Shown: positions 45,497 to 48,878 of the stretch, in pieces | Layout of the letters: every line of letters begins with the position of its first letter | Numbering within the stretch: the first letter of the stretch is position 1 | Assembly (NCBI GenBank): GCA_009773755.1 | Contig: WSZJ01000010.1 | Coordinates: 1-48,878, forward strand | Reading direction: 5' to 3' | From: Planctomycetota bacterium | GTDB lineage: Bacteria > Planctomycetota > MHYJ01 > WSZJ01 | DNA: 48,878 nt | Notes under the pieces: generated by a model | The model's database searches: none | Told to the model about the DNA's origin: nothing | What the model saw: only the letters and a program-made list of their open reading frames with translations | Position numbers and translations under genes: made by a program

Positions 45497-45524
45497 CGGT
45501 ACGTTACTTCAGGGCCGGCAGGAA

Positions 45525-48197
45525 CTACCTCCCGCCTTCCAGCACACGAACCTGCCAACGTGCGTCGCCGCTTCCAGCGTCGAAATCCTTCTGCCAGAAC
45601 ACCATCGCGCCGTGACAGGTGTCGCAAACGCATGCTCTCGTCCACCAGCCGTCGGAGAAGTTGATCTCTTCGTTCTGATCGTCGTCAACGAGCGCCGGAT
45701 TTGAGTAGTCGTCGTCGGTCGTGCTGCCACTTCCGCCTTCCAGCAGGTACCAGCCGATTGTGTTGTCGTTGTTGTTGCCGCCCTCAAACTGCTGGTAGTA
45801 CAGGTGGCCCAGCTGCTCGAAGATCAGGCAGAGACGGTCCCCTTCAACAACGACATCCTGGACGAACGGATCGCCGAAGCCGGAATTGTCGCTCTGTGCG
45901 AGAGCGAGCTGGAACGGGTAATCGATCAGGTTCGGAGTAAAGGCTTCGGAGAAGACGACCCCCGAGCCCGTTTCCGTGTAGAACGCGCGCGTCCTGATCG
46001 TGAACGTGTCGTTTGCCAGGGTCTCGGAGAATTCATCTTCCCCGAAGAACACGTGGACGATACCGGCAGGAGCAGCGCGTGATTCGTCGCTGTCCACTCC
46101 GAACACGCCGATATTCGTGTGGGACGCAGTGCCGACCAGCTGCCTAAAGCTGGAGGTCCGGAAGTTCAGGTTGCTGTCGATCCGGCCCGAGCCAGCCGAA
46201 GCTCCGGTGCGAATCGCATGGACCTGCTCGTCTGTGAAGCCAGCGGTGTCAATGTCGCGGTCGAAGGCGCAGAAGAAGTTCCCGCCTTCGCCGCTGTCGA
46301 TCGCTTCGAACCTGTTGCCGCCGAAGCCGACAATGTCGCCTCCGGAGAGGAGTCCATCGTCGTCGTCCGTCGTCACCAGCGTATCAGGACCGGCGGTGAA
46401 GATGGCCGTCGGACCGGCCAGGTCGGCCGTCAGGCGGGAGACGGCAACCTCGTCGTAAAGCCCGTCGCCCTGCTCGAAGAACAGGTTCATCACCTCGGCG
46501 TCGGACTGAAGGCCGCAGAGGTAACCGAGCTGGCTCTGGAAGCCGAACCAGTCGACCGGATCGCCGTCAATGTCGATGTTCACGTTCAGCGCAAACGTGG
46601 TCACCGTGCCGATCGCCGCGATACCGACAACTGGATCGCGCGAAGTACGGTAGTGCGCTGCCCAGACGCCGAATTCGTCACTGGCGCCGCTGTCAACGAT
46701 CTCGCGCCAGGCGATCATCAGGTAATCGCCGTTGCGGCTCATCTGCATGTCAACTTCTTCGGACTCGACATCGTCGCTGAAAATGAGGCCCTGCTCGAAG
46801 TCGAGAAACACGTCGCCAATGTCCGCTCCCGTCGCCGGGTTGATCTGGCTGATCACGAGGTCGCCCGAGTTGGTGATGGTTCCCACGTAGGAGCCGGTCA
46901 CCTCTTCTGCCAACTGGGTGTGGAACTGGACGATCTCAAGAATGCCCTCGTCAGGACCGTAAGTCGAATGACCGTCGAGGAAACTGCCGTTCTGGTTGAT
47001 GTACTGGGCGTCGTGCTCGTCCGTGTCCGTCGAATCCGGCGTCGAGGTCTGGATGTGATCCGTGGCAAAGAAGTCCGTGCCGGCGGAGTTGAACGTTGAC
47101 GTCTGGATCGTGATGTCGTCATCGTCGTTCCCGAGGAAGAAATCCGGGGACGCCGTGTCGTCGGAGGCCACCCTCTGGAAAATCGTGAAGTTGTAGGTGA
47201 TGTACTCCGTGTCGCAGAGCGTCTCATGGCTGTCGATGCCCGAATCTGAAGCGCCGAAGGTCAGGATATTGACCTCAAGCGGAATCGTCGGAATGATCGG
47301 GTCTTCCGCCGCCGTGGCCGCGTCCAACGGATAGCGGGCCCACAACGTGGTCGGGTCAAACGCGACCGAGTTGTTGATGAGCTGGTTCCAGAACACGACG
47401 ATGTGAGTCGTTTCGTGGCCCCACTGATACTCGTTGCCGTAGGTCGCCCAACGCGCCTCACCGCACAGGCCATCCGAAATCAGCCCGTGCATCTGAACGT
47501 CTTCACCGGCCTCGGTGTCGACGTCCACCTTGAAGCCGAACTTGTCGAACCCGCGGCGATACTCCGTGCCGGCTGCGGTTGTGTGATTCGTCATGTCCGC
47601 GAATTCCCGACGGAAATATGTCGAGAAAAGAGCGGTGTTCGACCCATCCGTGCCGCCGGAAGCGAAATCGACTCCCTCCCAGTGGATGATGGCGTCGCCG
47701 TCACGAGCCTGTGCTGCGCTGCTCGTGTTGCCGGTGGTGTTGATCCACGCCACCGTGATGTCATGCGTCGCGACGTCGTTTGAGCCGAAGAAGCCGGAAG
47801 TAAAACCTCCGGGAGTCGTCAGATCGACCGCCGTCTCGAGCGGAACGCCAGGCCGGAACGTGCCGTCGTAGTAATGGATCCAGGCCTGCTCGCCACCGCC
47901 GACGAAGCTGCCGGTGCTTCCGGTCGCGTACGCCACCATCGCGATATCCCGGTCTCCGTTGAAGTAGACCCGGATGTCGCCCGTGCTGCTGACGTTGATG
48001 CCGGCTTCGCTGAAGCCGCGCTGATCGTCAGCGACATTCCCGGCCTGGACAGGAGCGCCCGGGAAGTTGTCCGTCGTAAAGATTACGCCATCGCCGGCAG
48101 TGTCGTTGCCAGAGCGCTTGCGGCGGCAACCTGCCGTCGCAAGAACGCAGAGGCAGAGGACAGTCGTCAGCGTCCAGAACCGCTTTCCTGTCAACAT
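45525..48197 (-). CDS. Large lipoprotein with C-terminal CDTCH motif, paralog of 24671-27367
   Basis: An 890-residue protein from ATG 48197 with GAGGAG upstream. The lipoprotein signal ends T-A-G-C with the lipidated Cys at residue 24. The mature part is Asp/Thr-rich and probably beta-structured. It shares, in order, F-P-G-A-P-V, G-L-C-G-E-A-R-W, V-F-W-N-Q, S-R-N-G-D-Y-L-M-I-A-W, D-S-G-E-G-G-N, H-V-F-F and L-Y-Y-Q-Q-F with the other lipoprotein. Near the end C858-D-T-C-H862 has the form of a c-type heme site (CxxCH); the paralog lacks the second Cys, so heme binding is uncertain. It is followed by its own strong terminator, unlike its paralog. No known domain is recognised. Confidence 0.82.
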   Translation of the reverse strand: MLTGKRFWTLTTVLCLCVLATAGCRRKRSGNDTAGDGVIFTTDNFPGAPVQAGNVADDQRGFSEAGINVSSTGDIRVYFNGDRDIAMVAYATGSTGSFVGGGEQAWIHYYDGTFRPGVPLETAVDLTTPGGFTSGFFGSNDVATHDITVAWINTTGNTSSAAQARDGDAIIHWEGVDFASGGTDGSNTALFSTYFRREFADMTNHTTAAGTEYRRGFDKFGFKVDVDTEAGEDVQMHGLISDGLCGEARWATYGNEYQWGHETTHIVVFWNQLINNSVAFDPTTLWARYPLDAATAAEDPIIPTIPLEVNILTFGASDSGIDSHETLCDTEYITYNFTIFQRVASDDTASPDFFLGNDDDDITIQTSTFNSAGTDFFATDHIQTSTPDSTDTDEHDAQYINQNGSFLDGHSTYGPDEGILEIVQFHTQLAEEVTGSYVGTITNSGDLVISQINPATGADIGDVFLDFEQGLIFSDDVESEEVDMQMSRNGDYLMIAWREIVDSGASDEFGVWAAHYRTSRDPVVGIAAIGTVTTFALNVNIDIDGDPVDWFGFQSQLGYLCGLQSDAEVMNLFFEQGDGLYDEVAVSRLTADLAGPTAIFTAGPDTLVTTDDDDGLLSGGDIVGFGGNRFEAIDSGEGGNFFCAFDRDIDTAGFTDEQVHAIRTGASAGSGRIDSNLNFRTSSFRQLVGTASHTNIGVFGVDSDESRAAPAGIVHVFFGEDEFSETLANDTFTIRTRAFYTETGSGVVFSEAFTPNLIDYPFQLALAQSDNSGFGDPFVQDVVVEGDRLCLIFEQLGHLYYQQFEGGNNNDNTIGWYLLEGGSGSTTDDDYSNPALVDDDQNEEINFSDGWWTRACVCDTCHGAMVFWQKDFDAGSGDARWQVRVLEGGR

Positions 48198-48788
48198 CAG
48201 TGGTTCTCCTCGTTAGTTGGTTTGAAGTCACAATGGGAAGTCTCGGCTTCCCGGTTCGACATGCTGTCGTTGACTCAGGTACGGCATCGGACCTGCTGGA
48301 ATGATCTACGATGAGTTTTCGGCTTCGATCGGTGCGGTCGACCTCCTTTCAAGGCGCGTCGAAGGGAGCCTATGAATCCAATTTTTTTTGGTTTGCTGAC
48401 GACGGGTCGCTTTCTCACGGCACGGGACCGACGGCGCGACGACACGAGAAGCGCCCCGACGGATGCGCGAGAAGAGCGCGCTACGTCGGCTCGGGAATCA
48501 AGGCTCGTTCCGGCGTCGCGCGTTGGGCCGAAGGCCACGGCGACAGCGGGAACCCCACTTCACAACACCCCTCCGCACCGACTCAATGAGGCGACGCGGA
48601 CCCTTAAGTTCGGCAAACAGTAGCGTGGTCCGACAAGACGGGTCAAGCACTATTTAGACGAATTTCACCCCCCGGGCATTACAGGATTTATGGAGCGTCC
48701 CCGAAGCGCGAGTACACGGGGACTCCGACGTTCGAAGATCGGCAGAAATGCGGGTGCGGCTTGAGCCGTTCATAATGGGGCGGGCAGG
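48198..48788. other. Long intergenic region with no gene I can support
   Basis: About 590 nt upstream of the lipoprotein gene. Short ORFs here (for example 48275-48538, minus) are Arg/Ser-rich, lack Shine-Dalgarno sequences and look random. Only the lipoprotein Shine-Dalgarno sequence near 48205-48210 is clear. The stretch probably holds the promoter and leader of the lipoprotein gene. Confidence 0.5.
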
Positions 48789-48878
48789 CGGGCGAGCGGG
48801 CAGGCGGGCAGGCAAAAAAAAGACCCCGTTTCCGAGGCCTTCCTCATAGGTTGTTTTTCTTGCCTGCCCGCTCGCCCG
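48789..48878. repeat. 17-bp perfect palindrome flanking a terminator
   Basis: CGGGCGAGCGGGCAGGC (48789-48805) is the exact complement of 48862-48878, at the window edge. The left side continues as GGGCAGGC-type repeats. A minus-strand terminator lies in the loop. Confidence 0.85.
48814..48839 (-). terminator. Rho-independent terminator for a gene beyond the window
   Basis: On the minus strand GGCCTCG, the tetraloop GAAA, CGGGGTC (7 pairs including G-U), then eight T (48821-48814). It implies a minus-strand gene ending just right of the window. Confidence 0.75.

Noticed and set aside
48275-48538. Minus-strand ORF of 87 codons
   Set aside because: Arg/Ser-rich composition, no Shine-Dalgarno sequence, no recognisable motif; typical of random ORFs in high-GC DNA.
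48617-48646. Minus-strand promoter TTGACC-N18-TACTGT for the lipoprotein gene
   Set aside because: Spacing and boxes are tolerable, but it would give a leader of over 400 nt and there is no other support.
1-48878. CRISPR arrays, tRNA or rRNA genes, insertion sequences
   Set aside because: No regularly spaced repeats, no cloverleaf or rRNA-like segments and no transposase were seen in reading both strands.

Overview
The window is a high-GC bacterial chromosome segment. A Planctomycetota-like or neighbouring deep-branching lineage is my best guess. The reasons are an ECF sigma factor beside a zinc-ribbon Ser/Thr kinase, FHA and PilZ proteins, HEAT/toroid secreted proteins, and a large family of membrane-anchored FG-GAP/UnbV proteins. 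No 16S or other phylogenetic marker was read, so the assignment is inference.

Layout. 1-356 is the 3' end of priA. 398-3687 (minus) holds a secreted thioredoxin-like gene interrupted by one in-frame TGA, followed by a secreted HEAT/alpha-toroid protein. 3800-4768 is a zeta-toxin-like kinase, a small partner gene and a decayed copy of the partner. 5462-7201 (minus) is PolX. 7486-9399 is a SAM hydrolase coupled to a damaged larC. 9500-13337 is an unknown protein, an ECF sigma factor and a Ser/Thr kinase, separated by long palindromes. 13350-14365 (minus) is FHA and YkgJ. 14532-17032 is PilZ and LigA. 17049-21234 holds a secreted protein, a zinc-ribbon protein, a YvcK/CofD-like protein and small accessory ORFs. 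21322-24660 (minus) is an unknown protein, RibD and MiaB.

24671-48197 (minus) is the most unusual part. Two paralogous giant lipoproteins flank five tandem paralogous loci. Each locus looks like two genes to an ordinary gene finder: an FG-GAP beta-propeller ORF, then a UnbV/ASPIC + thioredoxin + TPR ORF. In all five the two ORFs share a frame and are separated by exactly one TGA, at the same residue (PDY/F-TGA-T-x-F/Y-W-R). In all five the TGA is followed by 10 nt and then a 6-7 bp hairpin with a GGU-containing loop. The stem bases change together between copies. This is the geometry of a bacterial SECIS element. I read the loci as five single genes for about 1,120-1,170-residue selenoproteins. 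The thioredoxin-like gene at 398-1876 makes a sixth candidate in the window, with a Cys-Sec pair and its own hairpin.

Proposed working: each large protein is anchored by an N-terminal membrane segment and exposes outside the cytoplasm an NTF2-like region, a propeller, Sec, UnbV, a CAPC thioredoxin domain and TPRs. A Sec/CxxC redox relay is possible but unproven. selA, selB, selD and tRNA-Sec are not in the window and must exist elsewhere for the reading to hold.

Other recurring themes are start codons only 6-9 nt downstream of -10-like boxes with no Shine-Dalgarno sequence (probably leaderless mRNAs), and long intergenic palindromes, several built from hexamer-like repeats.
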